From Pseudomonas sp. Q11 (GTDB taxonomy: Bacteria > Pseudomonadota > Gammaproteobacteria > Pseudomonadales > Pseudomonadaceae), in assembly GCF_024494355.1 (NCBI RefSeq), contig NZ_JAKNQY010000003.1, forward strand, positions 255,666-319,665: a stretch of 64,000 nucleotides of DNA. Reading direction: 5' to 3'. Positions 10,069-19,944 of the stretch are shown here, piece after piece. Both the position numbers and the translations under genes were made by a program. The notes beneath the pieces were generated by a model that was not told the origin of the DNA, searched no databases, and worked only from the letters and a program-made list of their open reading frames with translations. Every line of letters starts with the position of its first letter. Position 1 is the stretch's first letter.

Positions 10069-11805
10069 ATGAAAGACACCATTCGCCAGCTCATCCAGCA
10101 AGCCATCACCCAACTCGTCACTGAAGGTGTGCTGCCAGAAGGCCTGTCGCCGGTGATTCAGGTCGAAAACACCCGTGACAAGACCCATGGCGACTTCGCC
10201 AGCAACATCGCGATGATGCTCGCCAAACCGGCCGGCATGAAACCGCGGGACCTGGCCGAAAAAATCATCGCCGCGCTGCCGGCCGACGAAAACGTCAGCA
10301 AGGCTGACATTGCCGGCCCCGGCTTCATCAACTTCTTCCAGAACACCCAGGCCCTGGCCTCACGCCTGGACGCGGCCCTGGCCGACGAACGCATCGGCGT
10401 GCGCAAGGCCGGCCCGTTGCAACGCACCGTGGTCGACCTTTCGGCCCCCAACCTCGCCAAGGAAATGCATGTTGGCCATCTGCGCTCGACCATCATTGGT
10501 GACGGCGTGGCCCGCGTACTGGAGTTTCTCGGCGACACGGTGATCCGCCAGAACCACGTCGGCGACTGGGGCACCCAGTTCGGCATGCTGATGGCCTATT
10601 TGCAGGAAAACCCGATCACCAGCGATGAGCTGTCGGACCTGGAGAACTTTTACCGCGCCGCCAAGCAACGCTTCGACGAGTCGCCCGAATTTGCCGACCG
10701 CGCCCGTGGCCTGGTGGTCAAGCTGCAGGCCGGCGATGCCGAGTGCCTGGCGCTGTGGAGCAAGTTCAAGGACATCTCCCTGTCCCACTGCCAGAAAATC
10801 TACGAGTTGCTGAACGTCAAACTGACCATGGCTGACGTGATGGGCGAAAGCGCCTACAACGATGACCTGATCAACGTGGTCAACGACCTCAAGGCCAAGG
10901 GCATGCTGGTGGAAAGCAACGGCGCCCAGTGCGTGTTCCTCGAGCAGTTCAAGACCGCTGACGGCGAGCCGCTGCCAGTGATCATCGTCAAGGCGGACGG
11001 CGGCTACCTCTACGCCACCACCGACCTGGCGGCCGTGCGCTACCGCAACAGCGTGCTCAAGGCGGACCGGGTCCTGTACTTTGTCGACCAGCGTCAGGCC
11101 CTGCACTTCCAGCAAGTGTTCGAAGTGGCGCGCCTGGCCGGTTTCGTGACCCATCCGATGGAGATGGAGCACATGGGCTTCGGCACCATGAACGGCGCCG
11201 ACGGCCGTCCGTTCAAGACCCGCGACGGCGGCACGGTCAAGCTCATCGACCTGCTGACCGAAGCCCAGGACCGCGCCTACACCCTGGTCAAGGGCAAGAA
11301 CCCGGACCTGGCCGAAGACGAACTGCGCCAGATCGCCAAGGTCGTGGGCATCGACGCGGTGAAGTACGCCGACCTGTCCAAGCACCGCACCAGCGACTAC
11401 AGCTTCAACTTCGACCTGATGCTCAATTTCGAGGGCAACACCGCGCCGTACCTGCTGTACGCCTACACTCGCGTGGCCGGGGTGTTCCGCAAGCTGGGCA
11501 AACGCTTCGATGAGGTGGAAGGCCAGATTGTGCTTCAAGCCCCTCACGAACAGGAGCTGGCAGCCAGACTGGCGCAGTTCGGTGAAGTGCTGAACAACGT
11601 CGCTGACAAAGGCACCCCACACACCCTGTGCGCGTACCTGTACGATGTGGCCGGTCTGTTCTCCAGCTTCTACGAGAACTGCCCGATCCTCAACGCCGAA
11701 ACGCCCGAGCAAATGCAGAGCCGCCTGCGCCTCGCCGCACTGACCGGGCGCACCCTCAAGCAAGGCCTGGAACTGCTGGGCCTGGAAACGCTGGAGCGCA
11801 TGTAA
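10069..11805 (+). CDS. argS: Arginyl-tRNA synthetase
   Basis: A class I aminoacyl-tRNA synthetase charging tRNA-Arg; cytoplasmic, 578 residues. The N-terminal Add1 domain is followed by the HIGH-type motif ([13 protein letters not shown]) and the degenerate late motif typical of ArgRS in place of KMSKS, then the DALR anticodon domain at the C-terminus. The start [14 protein letters not shown] follows AAAGAGAAGACC. The frame is open further upstream, but that stretch is REP-derived. The stop is followed at once by the next start. Confidence 0.96.
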   Translation: MKDTIRQLIQQAITQLVTEGVLPEGLSPVIQVENTRDKTHGDFASNIAMMLAKPAGMKPRDLAEKIIAALPADENVSKADIAGPGFINFFQNTQALASRLDAALADERIGVRKAGPLQRTVVDLSAPNLAKEMHVGHLRSTIIGDGVARVLEFLGDTVIRQNHVGDWGTQFGMLMAYLQENPITSDELSDLENFYRAAKQRFDESPEFADRARGLVVKLQAGDAECLALWSKFKDISLSHCQKIYELLNVKLTMADVMGESAYNDDLINVVNDLKAKGMLVESNGAQCVFLEQFKTADGEPLPVIIVKADGGYLYATTDLAAVRYRNSVLKADRVLYFVDQRQALHFQQVFEVARLAGFVTHPMEMEHMGFGTMNGADGRPFKTRDGGTVKLIDLLTEAQDRAYTLVKGKNPDLAEDELRQIAKVVGIDAVKYADLSKHRTSDYSFNFDLMLNFEGNTAPYLLYAYTRVAGVFRKLGKRFDEVEGQIVLQAPHEQELAARLAQFGEVLNNVADKGTPHTLCAYLYDVAGLFSSFYENCPILNAETPEQMQSRLRLAALTGRTLKQGLELLGLETLERM

Positions 11806-11806
11806 G

Positions 11807-12511
11807 TTGGCCGCCAAGAAAAAACCTGCACCCAAACGTGGCGCCAGTCGTTACCAGCCTCCAGCCAAACAGCCGATTCCGGGCTGGTTGTGGATGGCCA
11901 TCGGCCTGACCGTTGGCGCTTTCATTGTGTTTCTGATGAAACTGGAACCGGGCCAGGGCGATGACGTCAAGCGCGTGCGCCAAGAGCAGCAGAAGGCTAC
12001 GCGCATCGCCGAGGCCAACAAGACCCCGCCGAGCCCGACGCAACCGGTCAAACCCAAATACGACTTCTATACCCTGCTGCCGGAATCGGAAGTCATCGTG
12101 CCGCCCGATGCCGTGCCGGAGAAAACCCTGCCGACGCCACAAGTGCCGCAGGTGCCCACCACACCGGTGACCCCGGCCGAAGCGGCGAAGATCGACACCG
12201 CCCGCGCCCAGGCTGCCCTGGCCGGCATCACGCCGCCACCGGCACCGCCGGTGCAGAAGGCCGCTCCGGTGACGAAGTTCTTCCTGCAGGCCGGCTCGTT
12301 CCGCAAGGAGGCCGACGCCGACAAGGTCCGGGCGCAGATCATTCTGCTGGGCCAGTCCGTGGCGGTGGAGTCCGGCAAGGTGAAGGAAGAAACCTGGTAT
12401 CGGGTGCTGGTCGGCCCGTTCAGCAACCGCGAAGAACTGACAAAGGCCCAAAAACAACTGGCCGGCAGCGGTTTCAGCAACCTGTTGTTACAACAGCGCC
12501 AGAGCCGCTGA
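11807..12511 (+). CDS. ftsN: SPOR-domain cell-division protein, probable FtsN
   Basis: A 234-residue bitopic membrane protein. A basic N-terminus (AAKKKPAPKRGASRY) is followed by one membrane helix (about 28-46) and a long Pro/Thr-rich periplasmic linker. The C-terminal SPOR domain (about 155-232, KFFLQAGSFRKEADADKVRA) binds denuded glycan at the septum. The TTG start is one base after the argS stop, implying coupling. Position between priA/argS and hslVU matches ftsN in enterobacteria, so I infer the FtsN role from synteny plus architecture; sequence similarity among FtsN linkers is low. Confidence 0.78.
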   Translation: MAAKKKPAPKRGASRYQPPAKQPIPGWLWMAIGLTVGAFIVFLMKLEPGQGDDVKRVRQEQQKATRIAEANKTPPSPTQPVKPKYDFYTLLPESEVIVPPDAVPEKTLPTPQVPQVPTTPVTPAEAAKIDTARAQAALAGITPPPAPPVQKAAPVTKFFLQAGSFRKEADADKVRAQIILLGQSVAVESGKVKEETWYRVLVGPFSNREELTKAQKQLAGSGFSNLLLQQRQSR

Positions 12512-12544
12512 TTTCTGCTGAAAACACCCGGTGCTGCGGGGCTT

Positions 12545-12692
12545 TTGTGGCGAGGAAGCTTGCTCCCGCTGGGCTGCGCCCTGTAGGAGCTGTCGAGCGG
12601 AGCGAGGCTGCGATCTTTTGATCTTGATCCTCCGCTTGTGACTCAATTATCTGGGAAAGATCGCAGCCTCGCTCCGCTCGACAGCTCCTACG
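12545..12692. repeat. Composite intergenic repeat: half of family C plus full family B palindrome
   Basis: A lone family C arm (GTGGCGAGGAAGCTTGCTCC) at 12545 is followed by a family B inverted pair: GTAGGAGCTGTCGAGCGGAG at 12583 and its near-perfect complement ending at 12692. The loop contains GATCTTTTGATC. Confidence 0.85.
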
Positions 12693-12728
12693 CGCCTCGC
12701 ACCACTCGTCCCCTCTCCCACCCCACGG

Positions 12729-12755
12729 TTGAAAAAACCCACGCCACCCCCATAT
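12729..12755 (+). promoter_or_regulatory. Sigma-32 (heat-shock) promoter of hslVU
   Basis: TTGAAA (12729-12734), a 13-base spacer, then CCCCATAT (12748-12755) match the RpoH consensus closely. The in-frame ATG at 12754 falls inside the -10, so it cannot be transcribed from here. This supports the TTG at 12802 as the hslV start. Confidence 0.88.
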
Positions 12756-12801
12756 GAGTTCCATCCGGGCATTTTCGCCCCGCTGCGTGGAGACTCGTCC
12801 C

Positions 12802-13332
12802 TTGACCACCATCGTTTCAGTCCGCCGTCATGGCAAAGTCGTCATGGGCGGCGACGGCCAGGTTTCACTAGGCAACACCGTGATGAAAGGCAACGCGAAG
12901 AAAGTCCGCCGCCTGTACCACGGCCAGGTCATCGCCGGCTTCGCTGGGGCCACTGCCGATGCTTTCACCCTGTTCGAACGTTTTGAAGGCCAGCTTGAGA
13001 AACATCAGGGCCACCTGGTGCGTGCCGCCGTGGAACTGGCCAAGGAATGGCGTACCGACCGTTCCCTGAGCCGCCTCGAAGCCATGCTCGCGGTCGCCAA
13101 CAAGGATGCCTCGCTGATCATTACCGGCAACGGTGACGTCGTTGAACCCGAGGATGGCCTGATCGCCATGGGCTCCGGCGGTGCCTACGCCCAGGCTGCG
13201 GCCAGTGCCCTGTTGAAAAAGACCGATCTGTCGGCCCGCGAAATCGTCGAGACTGCCCTGGGCATCGCCGGCGACATCTGCGTCTTCACCAACCACACCC
13301 AGACCATTGAGGAGCAGGATCTCGCGGAATAA
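12802..13332 (+). CDS. hslV: ATP-dependent protease peptidase subunit HslV
   Basis: The proteolytic dodecamer of the HslUV (ClpQY) heat-shock protease. It is 176 residues, starting TTG then Thr-Thr-Ile-Val-Ser. After Met removal the N-terminal threonine is the nucleophile, so the start choice matters; an upstream ATG at 12754 would bury it. GSGGAYA and the family's [10 protein letters not shown] are present. A sigma-32-type promoter lies 47 bases upstream, and hslU follows after 49 bases, forming one operon. Confidence 0.96.
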   Translation: MTTIVSVRRHGKVVMGGDGQVSLGNTVMKGNAKKVRRLYHGQVIAGFAGATADAFTLFERFEGQLEKHQGHLVRAAVELAKEWRTDRSLSRLEAMLAVANKDASLIITGNGDVVEPEDGLIAMGSGGAYAQAAASALLKKTDLSAREIVETALGIAGDICVFTNHTQTIEEQDLAE

Positions 13333-13381
13333 GCCTGGCCCTGTGCCACGGCTCATTCTTGCTTGAGGACCGCCAAATACT

Positions 13382-14719
13382 ATGTCCATGACTCCCCGCG
13401 AAATCGTCCACGAACTCAACCGCCATATCATCGGCCAGGACGATGCCAAGCGCGCCGTCGCCATCGCCCTGCGTAACCGCTGGCGTCGGATGCAACTGCC
13501 CGAAGAGTTGCGCGTTGAAGTGACCCCCAAGAACATCCTGATGATCGGCCCGACCGGTGTCGGTAAAACCGAGATTGCCCGTCGCCTGGCCAAACTCGCC
13601 AACGCGCCGTTCATCAAGGTCGAAGCCACCAAGTTCACCGAAGTCGGTTATGTCGGCCGCGACGTCGAATCGATCATCCGTGACCTGGCCGATGCCGCCA
13701 TCAAGTTGCTGCGCGAACAGGAAATCACCAAGGTCCGCCACCGTGCCGAAGATGCCGCCGAAGAGCGCATCCTCGATGCACTGCTGCCGCCGGCGCGCAT
13801 GGGCTTCAACGCCGAGTCCGCTGCGACCCAGGATTCCAACACCCGACAGCTGTTCCGCAAGCGCCTGCGCGAAGGCCAGCTGGACGACAAGGAAATCGAG
13901 ATCGAAGTGGCCGAAATGGCCGGCGTCGACATCTCCGCGCCGCCAGGCATGGAGGAAATGACCAATCAATTGCAAAGCCTGTTCGCCAACATGGGCAAGG
14001 GCAAGCGCAAGAACCGCAAGCTCAAGGTCAAGGAAGCGCTGAAACTGGTGCGCGATGAAGAAGCCAGCCGCCTGGTCAACGAAGAAGAGTTGAAAGCCAA
14101 GGCCCTGGAGGCCGTCGAGCAGCACGGCATTGTGTTCATCGACGAAATCGACAAGGTCGCCAAGCGCGGCAATGTCGGCGGCGCCGATGTGTCCCGCGAA
14201 GGCGTGCAACGCGACCTGCTGCCGCTGATCGAGGGCTGCACGGTCAATACCAAGCTGGGCATGGTCAAGACCGACCACATCCTGTTCATCGCCTCCGGGG
14301 CGTTCCACCTGAGCAAGCCCAGTGACCTGGTGCCCGAGCTGCAGGGTCGCCTGCCGATCCGTGTCGAGCTCAAGGCACTGACGCCGGAAGACTTCGAACG
14401 CATCCTGAGCGAGCCCCATGCGTCCCTGACCGAACAGTATTGTGCCCTGCTCAAGACCGAAGGCCTGAACATCGAGTTCGCGCCGGAAGGCATCAAGCGC
14501 CTGGCGCAGATCGCCTGGCAGGTCAACGAGAAGACCGAGAACATCGGCGCCCGACGCCTGCACACGCTGCTCGAGCGCCTGCTCGAAGAAGTCTCGTTCA
14601 GTGCGGGCGACCTGGCCAGCGCTCACGACGAAGCACCGATCCTCATCGATGCCGAGTACGTCAACAGCCACCTGGGTGAATTGGCAGAGAACGAAGACCT
14701 GTCGCGGTATATTCTCTAA
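13382..14719 (+). CDS. hslU: HslU ATPase, unfoldase subunit of HslUV
   Basis: An AAA+ ring that unfolds and feeds substrates to HslV. It has 445 residues with Walker [10 protein letters not shown], the pore loop GYVG, an intermediate I-domain (about 110-240), Walker [14 protein letters not shown] and a C-terminal ...DLSRYIL tail of the kind that inserts into HslV to activate it. It is transcribed from the hslV heat-shock promoter. Confidence 0.97.
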   Translation: MSMTPREIVHELNRHIIGQDDAKRAVAIALRNRWRRMQLPEELRVEVTPKNILMIGPTGVGKTEIARRLAKLANAPFIKVEATKFTEVGYVGRDVESIIRDLADAAIKLLREQEITKVRHRAEDAAEERILDALLPPARMGFNAESAATQDSNTRQLFRKRLREGQLDDKEIEIEVAEMAGVDISAPPGMEEMTNQLQSLFANMGKGKRKNRKLKVKEALKLVRDEEASRLVNEEELKAKALEAVEQHGIVFIDEIDKVAKRGNVGGADVSREGVQRDLLPLIEGCTVNTKLGMVKTDHILFIASGAFHLSKPSDLVPELQGRLPIRVELKALTPEDFERILSEPHASLTEQYCALLKTEGLNIEFAPEGIKRLAQIAWQVNEKTENIGARRLHTLLERLLEEVSFSAGDLASAHDEAPILIDAEYVNSHLGELAENEDLSRYIL

Positions 14720-14795
14720 GCCACAAGCCACAAGCTGCAAGCCTCAAGCTGGTCACCTCCAGCTTGTAGCTTGAAGCTTGTAACTTGTAAGCTGC
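14720..14795. repeat. AAGCTT-rich imperfect palindromic repeat, family D, copy 2
   Basis: CAAGCTGCAAGCCTCAAGCT on one side and AGCTTGTAGCTTGAAGCTTG on the other fill the gap between hslU and the DUF971 gene, ending five bases before the next ATG. Any ribosome binding site of that gene would lie within the repeat. Confidence 0.7.
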
Positions 14796-14799
14796 CTCC

Positions 14800-15177
14800 A
14801 TGACCAAACTCCCCAGCGCCATCAACCTGCACAAAGCCTCCAAGACCCTGACGCTCAAATACGCGCCGGACGAGGAGTATCACCTGCCCGCCGAATTCTT
14901 GCGGGTGCACTCGCCTTCCGCCGAGGTCCAGGGCCACGGCAAGCCGATCCTGCAATACGGGAAAATCGGCGTCGGCCTGACCAAGGTCGAGCCGGCCGGC
15001 CAGTACGCACTGAAACTGACCTTCGACGATGGCCACGACAGCGGACTGTTCACCTGGGACTACCTGTATCAGTTGGCGGTACGCCAGGAGGACCTGTGGA
15101 ACGACTATCTTGCCGAACTCAAGGCGGCCGGTAAAACCCGCGACCCGAACGAGTCGGTCGTCAAGCTGATGCTCTAA
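14800..15177 (+). CDS. DUF971 family protein
   Basis: A 125-residue protein of the DUF971 family, a small beta-rich domain also found at the N-terminus of gamma-butyrobetaine hydroxylases. Family hallmarks are LPAEFLRVHSPSAEVQGHG and FDDGHDSGLFTWDYLY. Its function in bacteria is not established; some homologues are linked to Fe-S handling. It sits between hslU and phaC1, as in other pseudomonads. No membrane segment or signal is seen. Confidence 0.85.
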   Translation: MTKLPSAINLHKASKTLTLKYAPDEEYHLPAEFLRVHSPSAEVQGHGKPILQYGKIGVGLTKVEPAGQYALKLTFDDGHDSGLFTWDYLYQLAVRQEDLWNDYLAELKAAGKTRDPNESVVKLML

Positions 15178-15294
15178 CTCAAGGGCTGGCGCTTTAGGGC
15201 GAATTTTCTAGACTCATCTGCTTGAATGCCCCCGCCGCAACGTCAATGACTGGCCTGCTTGCGAAAAAAATTAAACTCGGGTAACCAATGGAGC

Positions 15295-15310
15295 TGGCAA
15301 GTTCCCTGCA
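15295..15310 (+). promoter_or_regulatory. Sigma-54 promoter upstream of phaC1
   Basis: TGGCAAGTTCCCTGCA has GG at 15296-15297 and GC at 15308-15309 with exactly ten bases between, the invariant RpoN spacing. RpoN-type promoters before phaC1 have been described in Pseudomonas. The start of transcription would fall near 15321. Confidence 0.7.
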
Positions 15311-15330
15311 AAGGAATCAGCGAATTCCTT
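15311..15330. promoter_or_regulatory. Inverted repeat at the expected phaC1 transcription start
   Basis: AAGGAAT - CAGCGA - ATTCCTT: perfect 7-bp arms directly abut the sigma-54 promoter and span its expected start site. It could be an operator (PhaD is a nearby candidate) or an RNA 5'-end hairpin. Function is inferred from position only. Confidence 0.5.
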
Positions 15331-15452
15331 GCACACGTTTCCTCATTGCCTCGATGCGGAATTAACGGTCACCCGAGCAGCGTACCTGTTATTGGCTGTG
15401 GGCTTTCTGGCATGGCCCAGGTACTCGTCTGAAGGACAATGGAGCGTCGTAG

Positions 15453-17132
15453 ATGAGCAACAAGAACAACGATGACCTGAAGTACCAGGCCTCGGAAAAT
15501 ACCCTGGGGTTGAATCCTGTCGTCGGCTTGCGCAGAAAAGATCTGCTGGCCTCTGCCCGAATGGTGCTGACCCAGGCCATCAAACAACCGCTGCACAGCG
15601 TCAAGCACGTCGCCCATTTCGGCGTCGAACTCAAGAACGTCCTGTTCGGCAGATCCGAACTGCAACCTGCGGGCGATGACCGTCGCTTCAACGACCCGGC
15701 CTGGAGCCAGAACCCGCTCTACAAACGTTATCTGCAAACCTACCTGGCGTGGCGCAAGGAGCTGCACGCCTGGATCGACGAGAGCAGCCTTTCGCCCCAG
15801 GACATCAGCCGCGGTCACTTCGTGATCAACCTGATGACCGAAGCCATGGCCCCGACCAATTCGGCAGCCAACCCGGCGGCGGTCAAACGTTTCTTCGAAA
15901 CCGGCGGCAAGAGCCTGCTGGACGGCCTTTCGCATCTGGCCAAGGACCTGGTGCACAACGGCGGGATGCCGAGCCAGGTCGACATGGGCGCATTCGAAGT
16001 CGGCAAGAGCCTGGGCGTGACGGAAGGTGCCGTGGTATTTCGCAACGACGTACTGGAGTTGATCCAGTACCGGCCCATCACCGAACAGGTCCACGAGCGC
16101 CCATTGCTGGTGGTGCCGCCGCAGATCAACAAGTTCTATGTCTTTGACCTGAGCCCGGACAAGAGCCTGGCGCGCTTCTGCCTGCGCAGCAATGTGCAGA
16201 CGTTCATCGTCAGCTGGCGCAACCCCACCAAGGAGCAGCGCGAGTGGGGCCTGTCGACGTACATCGAGGCGCTCAAGGAAGCGGTGGACGTCGTCACGGC
16301 CATCACCGGCAGCAAGGATGTGAACATGCTCGGTGCCTGCTCGGGCGGCATCACCTGCACCGCGCTGCTGGGGCACTACGCTGCCCTGGGCGAGAAAAAG
16401 GTCAATGCCCTGACCCTGCTGGTGAGCGTGCTCGACACCACCCTGGACACCGACGTGGCGCTGTTCGTCGACGAGCAGACCCTGGAAGCGGCCAAGCGGC
16501 ACTCCTATCAGGCCGGTGTGCTCGAAGGTCGCGACATGGCCAAGGTCTTCGCCTGGATGCGCCCCAATGACCTGATCTGGAACTACTGGGTCAACAACTA
16601 TATGCTGGGCAACGAACCGCCGGTGTTCGACATCCTGTTCTGGAACAACGACACCACCCGGCTGCCGGCAGCGTTCCATGGCGACCTCATCGAGATGTTC
16701 AAGAACAACCCGCTGATCCGGCCCAATGCACTGGAAGTGTGCGGCACGCCGATCGACCTCAAGCAGGTCACCGCCGACATCTTCTCCCTGGCCGGCACCA
16801 ACGACCACATCACCCCGTGGAAGTCCTGCTACAAATCCGCACAACTGTTTGGCGGCAAGGTGGAATTCGTGCTGTCGAGCAGCGGGCACATCCAAAGCAT
16901 CCTCAACCCGCCGGGCAACCCCAAGTCGCGCTACATGACCAGCGAGGACATGCCGGCCAAGGCCGAGGACTGGCAGGAGAACTCCACCAAGCACACCGAC
17001 TCCTGGTGGCTGCATTGGCAGGCGTGGCAGGCAGAGCGCTCGGGCAAACTGAAAAAAGCACCGACGGCGCTGGGCAACAAGACTTATCCGGCGGGAGAAG
17101 CGGCGCCGGGCACGTATGTACATGAAAGATAG
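15453..17132 (+). CDS. phaC1: Class II poly(3-hydroxyalkanoate) synthase PhaC1
   Basis: Polymerises medium-chain 3-hydroxyacyl-CoA into PHA on the granule surface. At 559 residues it is the class II length. The lipase-like box GACSGG puts the nucleophile at Cys296, and Asp451 (TNDHITPW) and His479 (SGHIQSIL) complete the triad at canonical positions. It is first gene of the pha cluster, preceded by a sigma-54-type promoter. A family D repeat separates it from phaZ, so some uncoupling of the two is likely. Confidence 0.98.
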   Translation: MSNKNNDDLKYQASENTLGLNPVVGLRRKDLLASARMVLTQAIKQPLHSVKHVAHFGVELKNVLFGRSELQPAGDDRRFNDPAWSQNPLYKRYLQTYLAWRKELHAWIDESSLSPQDISRGHFVINLMTEAMAPTNSAANPAAVKRFFETGGKSLLDGLSHLAKDLVHNGGMPSQVDMGAFEVGKSLGVTEGAVVFRNDVLELIQYRPITEQVHERPLLVVPPQINKFYVFDLSPDKSLARFCLRSNVQTFIVSWRNPTKEQREWGLSTYIEALKEAVDVVTAITGSKDVNMLGACSGGITCTALLGHYAALGEKKVNALTLLVSVLDTTLDTDVALFVDEQTLEAAKRHSYQAGVLEGRDMAKVFAWMRPNDLIWNYWVNNYMLGNEPPVFDILFWNNDTTRLPAAFHGDLIEMFKNNPLIRPNALEVCGTPIDLKQVTADIFSLAGTNDHITPWKSCYKSAQLFGGKVEFVLSSSGHIQSILNPPGNPKSRYMTSEDMPAKAEDWQENSTKHTDSWWLHWQAWQAERSGKLKKAPTALGNKTYPAGEAAPGTYVHER

Positions 17133-17133
17133 C

Positions 17134-17200
17134 TGCAAGTTACAAGCCTCAAGCTCCAAGCTGGCCTCGTGCAGCTTGAAGCTTGAAGCTTGAAACTGCT
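17134..17200. repeat. AAGCTT-rich imperfect palindromic repeat, family D, copy 3
   Basis: It starts immediately after the phaC1 stop: CAAGCCTCAAGCTCCAAGCT then AGCTTGAAGCTTGAAGCTTG, which can fold as a hairpin in the phaC1-phaZ transcript. Confidence 0.7.
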
Positions 17201-17231
17201 TTTTCTGCTTTTCTACCCCAGGGCTTGAAGC

Positions 17232-18089
17232 ATGCCGCAACCGTACATCTTCCGTACCGTCGATCTGGATGGCCAGACCTTGCGCACCGCGGTACGTCCC
17301 GGCAAGCCTCATTTGACGCCCCTGCTGATTTTCAACGGCATCGGCGCCAACCTTGAGCTGGTGTTCCCGTTCATTGAGGCCCTGGACCCGGACCTGGAGG
17401 TCATCGCCTTTGACGTCCCCGGCGTAGGGGGCTCGTCGACGCCCAGCCGGCCGTATCGCTTTCCCGGCCTGGCAAAACTCACCGCGCGGATGCTCGACTA
17501 TCTCGATTACGGGCAAGTCAACGTGATCGGCGTGTCCTGGGGCGGCGCCCTGGCCCAGCAGTTCGCTCATGACTACCCGGAGCGCTGCAAAAAGCTGGTG
17601 CTGGCGGCCACCGCTGCCGGAGCGGTGATGGTGCCGGGCAAACCGAAAGTGCTGTGGATGATGGCAAGTCCTCGACGCTATGTGCAGCCGTCCCACGTTA
17701 TGCGCATCGCGCCACTGATCTACGGCGGCTCGTTCCGCCGTGACCCAAGCCTGGCGGCCAGTCACGCGGCCAAGGTTCGTTCGGCGGGCAAGCTGGGTTA
17801 TTACTGGCAACTGTTCGCCGGCCTGGGCTGGACCAGCATCCACTGGCTGCACAAGATCCACCAGCCGACCCTGGTGCTGGCCGGCGACGACGATCCATTG
17901 ATCCCGTTGATCAACATGCGCATGCTGGCCTGGCGCATCCCCAACGCCCAATTGCACATCATCGACGATGGCCATCTGTTCCTGATTACCCGGGCCGAGG
18001 CTGTGGCGCCGATCATCATGAAGTTTCTGGAGGAAGAACGTCAGCGCGCGGTCATGCACCCGCATCCCGCGCCGCTGGGTGGCGGCTGA
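17232..18089 (+). CDS. phaZ: Intracellular PHA depolymerase PhaZ
   Basis: An alpha/beta hydrolase that mobilises stored medium-chain PHA. It has 285 residues, with the GVSWGG nucleophile elbow at Ser102. Later acid and base positions lie in GDDDPLIP and DDGHLFLI, consistent with Asp221 and His248 known for this family. It lies between the two synthases, so synthesis and degradation are made together. There is no signal peptide, as expected for the intracellular type. Confidence 0.96.
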   Translation: MPQPYIFRTVDLDGQTLRTAVRPGKPHLTPLLIFNGIGANLELVFPFIEALDPDLEVIAFDVPGVGGSSTPSRPYRFPGLAKLTARMLDYLDYGQVNVIGVSWGGALAQQFAHDYPERCKKLVLAATAAGAVMVPGKPKVLWMMASPRRYVQPSHVMRIAPLIYGGSFRRDPSLAASHAAKVRSAGKLGYYWQLFAGLGWTSIHWLHKIHQPTLVLAGDDDPLIPLINMRMLAWRIPNAQLHIIDDGHLFLITRAEAVAPIIMKFLEEERQRAVMHPHPAPLGGG

Positions 18090-18201
18090 CACCGTCCAAA
18101 AGCGCCTGGCAGGACGCCGGACCGCGCAACTGCCCGAAACAGCGACTATGTTGTCTGCTTCGGTGTGTTTGTTTTTAGCCTGATGACGAAGGAGTTGACT
18201 C

Positions 18202-19884
18202 ATGCGCGACAAACCGGCGAAGGGTTCCATGCCCGCCCCTGCCAACTTCATCAACGCACAAAGCGCGGTCACCGGCCTGCGGGGCAGGGACCTGCTTTCC
18301 ACGCTGCGCAGTGTTGCCGCACACAGCTTGCGCAACCCGGTGCACAGCGCCCGGCATGCGTTGAAGTTGGGCAGCCAGTTGGGCCGCGTGCTGCTAGGGG
18401 AAACCCTGCACCCCACCAACCCCAACGACAAGCGCTTCGCCGACCCCACCTGGGAGCTCAATCCGTTCTACCGCCGTAGCCTGCAGGCCTACCTGAGCTG
18501 GCAGAAACAGATGAAGAGCTGGATCGACGAATGCGACATGAGCCCCGATGACCGTGCCCGGGCTCACTTCGCTTTCGCCCTGCTCAATGATGCCGTATCG
18601 CCTTCCAATACCCTGCTCAACCCGCTGGCGGTCAAAGAGCTGTTCAATTCCGGCGGTACCAGCCTGATTCGTGGCATCAGCCATCTGGTGGACGACCTGC
18701 TGCACAACGACGGGCTGCCGCGGCAAGTCACGCCCCATGCCTTCGAAGTCGGCAAGACCCTGGCGACCACGCCGGGCGCGGTGGTGTTTCGCAACGAAAT
18801 GCTCGAGCTGATCCAGTACAAGTCCATGAGCGAAAAGCAATACGCCAAGCCATTGCTGATCGTGCCGCCGCAGATCAACAAGTTCTACATCTTCGACCTG
18901 AGCCCTTCCAACAGCTTCGTCCAGTACGCCCTTAAAAACGGTTTGCAGGTGTTCATCATCAGTTGGCGCAACCCCGATGTACGTCACCGCGAATGGGGCC
19001 TGTCCAGCTATGTCGAAGCGACGGAAGAAGCGATGAATGTCTGCCGGGCGATCACCGGTGCCCGCGAGGTCAACCTGATGGGGGCTTGCGCCGGCGGCAT
19101 GACCATCGCCGCCCTGCAAGGCCATCTGCAAGCCAAGCGCCAACTGCGCCGGGTTGCCAGCGCCACTTACCTGGTGAGCCTGCTGGACAGCCAGATGGAG
19201 AGCCCGGCCACGCTGTTCACTGACGAGCAGACCCTGGAGGCCGCCAAGCGCCGTTCCTACCAGAAAGGCATCCTCGATGGCCGCGACATGGCCCGGGTGT
19301 TTGCCTGGATGCGCCCCAATGACCTGATCTGGACTTATTTCATCAATAACTACCTGCTGGGCAAGGAGCCACCAGCGTTCGACATCCTCTACTGGAACAA
19401 CGACTGCACCCGACTGCCGGCGGCCTACCATGGCGATCTGTTGGACTTCTTCAAGCACAACCCCCTGACCCACCCCGGCGGCCTGGAAGTGTGCGGCACA
19501 CCGATCGACCTGCACAAAGTGACGGTGGACAGCTTCAGCGTGGCGGGCATCAATGACCACATCACGCCTTGGGATGCGGTTTATCGCTCCACGTTGCTGC
19601 TGGGTGGCGAACGACGCTTCGTACTGTCCAACAGCGGCCACGTCCAGAGCATCCTCAACCCGCCAGGCAACCCCAAGGCCAATTACGTCGAAAACCCAAA
19701 ACTGAGCAGCGACCCGCGAGCCTGGTATTACGACGCCAAGCACGTCGAAGGCAGTTGGTGGACCCAATGGCTGGGCTGGGTCCAGGAGCGCTCCGGCGCC
19801 CAGCGCGAAACACAAATGACCCTGGGCAACGCGAACTACCCGCCCCTGGACGCGGCGCCGGGGACCTATGTGCGCGTGCGCTAG
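18202..19884 (+). CDS. phaC2: Class II poly(3-hydroxyalkanoate) synthase PhaC2
   Basis: The second PHA synthase, a paralogue of PhaC1. The GACAGG box gives Cys296; Asp452 (INDHITPW) and His480 (SGHVQSIL) complete the triad. Loop and N-terminal sequences differ clearly from PhaC1, as in other pseudomonads where the two enzymes differ in chain-length preference. A GAAGGAG ribosome binding site precedes the ATG. phaD follows 60 bases downstream. Confidence 0.98.
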   Translation: MRDKPAKGSMPAPANFINAQSAVTGLRGRDLLSTLRSVAAHSLRNPVHSARHALKLGSQLGRVLLGETLHPTNPNDKRFADPTWELNPFYRRSLQAYLSWQKQMKSWIDECDMSPDDRARAHFAFALLNDAVSPSNTLLNPLAVKELFNSGGTSLIRGISHLVDDLLHNDGLPRQVTPHAFEVGKTLATTPGAVVFRNEMLELIQYKSMSEKQYAKPLLIVPPQINKFYIFDLSPSNSFVQYALKNGLQVFIISWRNPDVRHREWGLSSYVEATEEAMNVCRAITGAREVNLMGACAGGMTIAALQGHLQAKRQLRRVASATYLVSLLDSQMESPATLFTDEQTLEAAKRRSYQKGILDGRDMARVFAWMRPNDLIWTYFINNYLLGKEPPAFDILYWNNDCTRLPAAYHGDLLDFFKHNPLTHPGGLEVCGTPIDLHKVTVDSFSVAGINDHITPWDAVYRSTLLLGGERRFVLSNSGHVQSILNPPGNPKANYVENPKLSSDPRAWYYDAKHVEGSWWTQWLGWVQERSGAQRETQMTLGNANYPPLDAAPGTYVRVR

Positions 19885-19944
19885 GGGCGCACTCCACGGC
19901 CAGGCGCTGGCCCGTGGCACAACTTCCATCACTAAGAAGACCGG

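Noticed and set aside
15369..18461. 1030-codon open frame on the minus strand
   Set aside because: It is antisense to phaC1 and phaZ, which have intact catalytic triads; high-GC DNA gives long mirror frames and the translation shows no family features.
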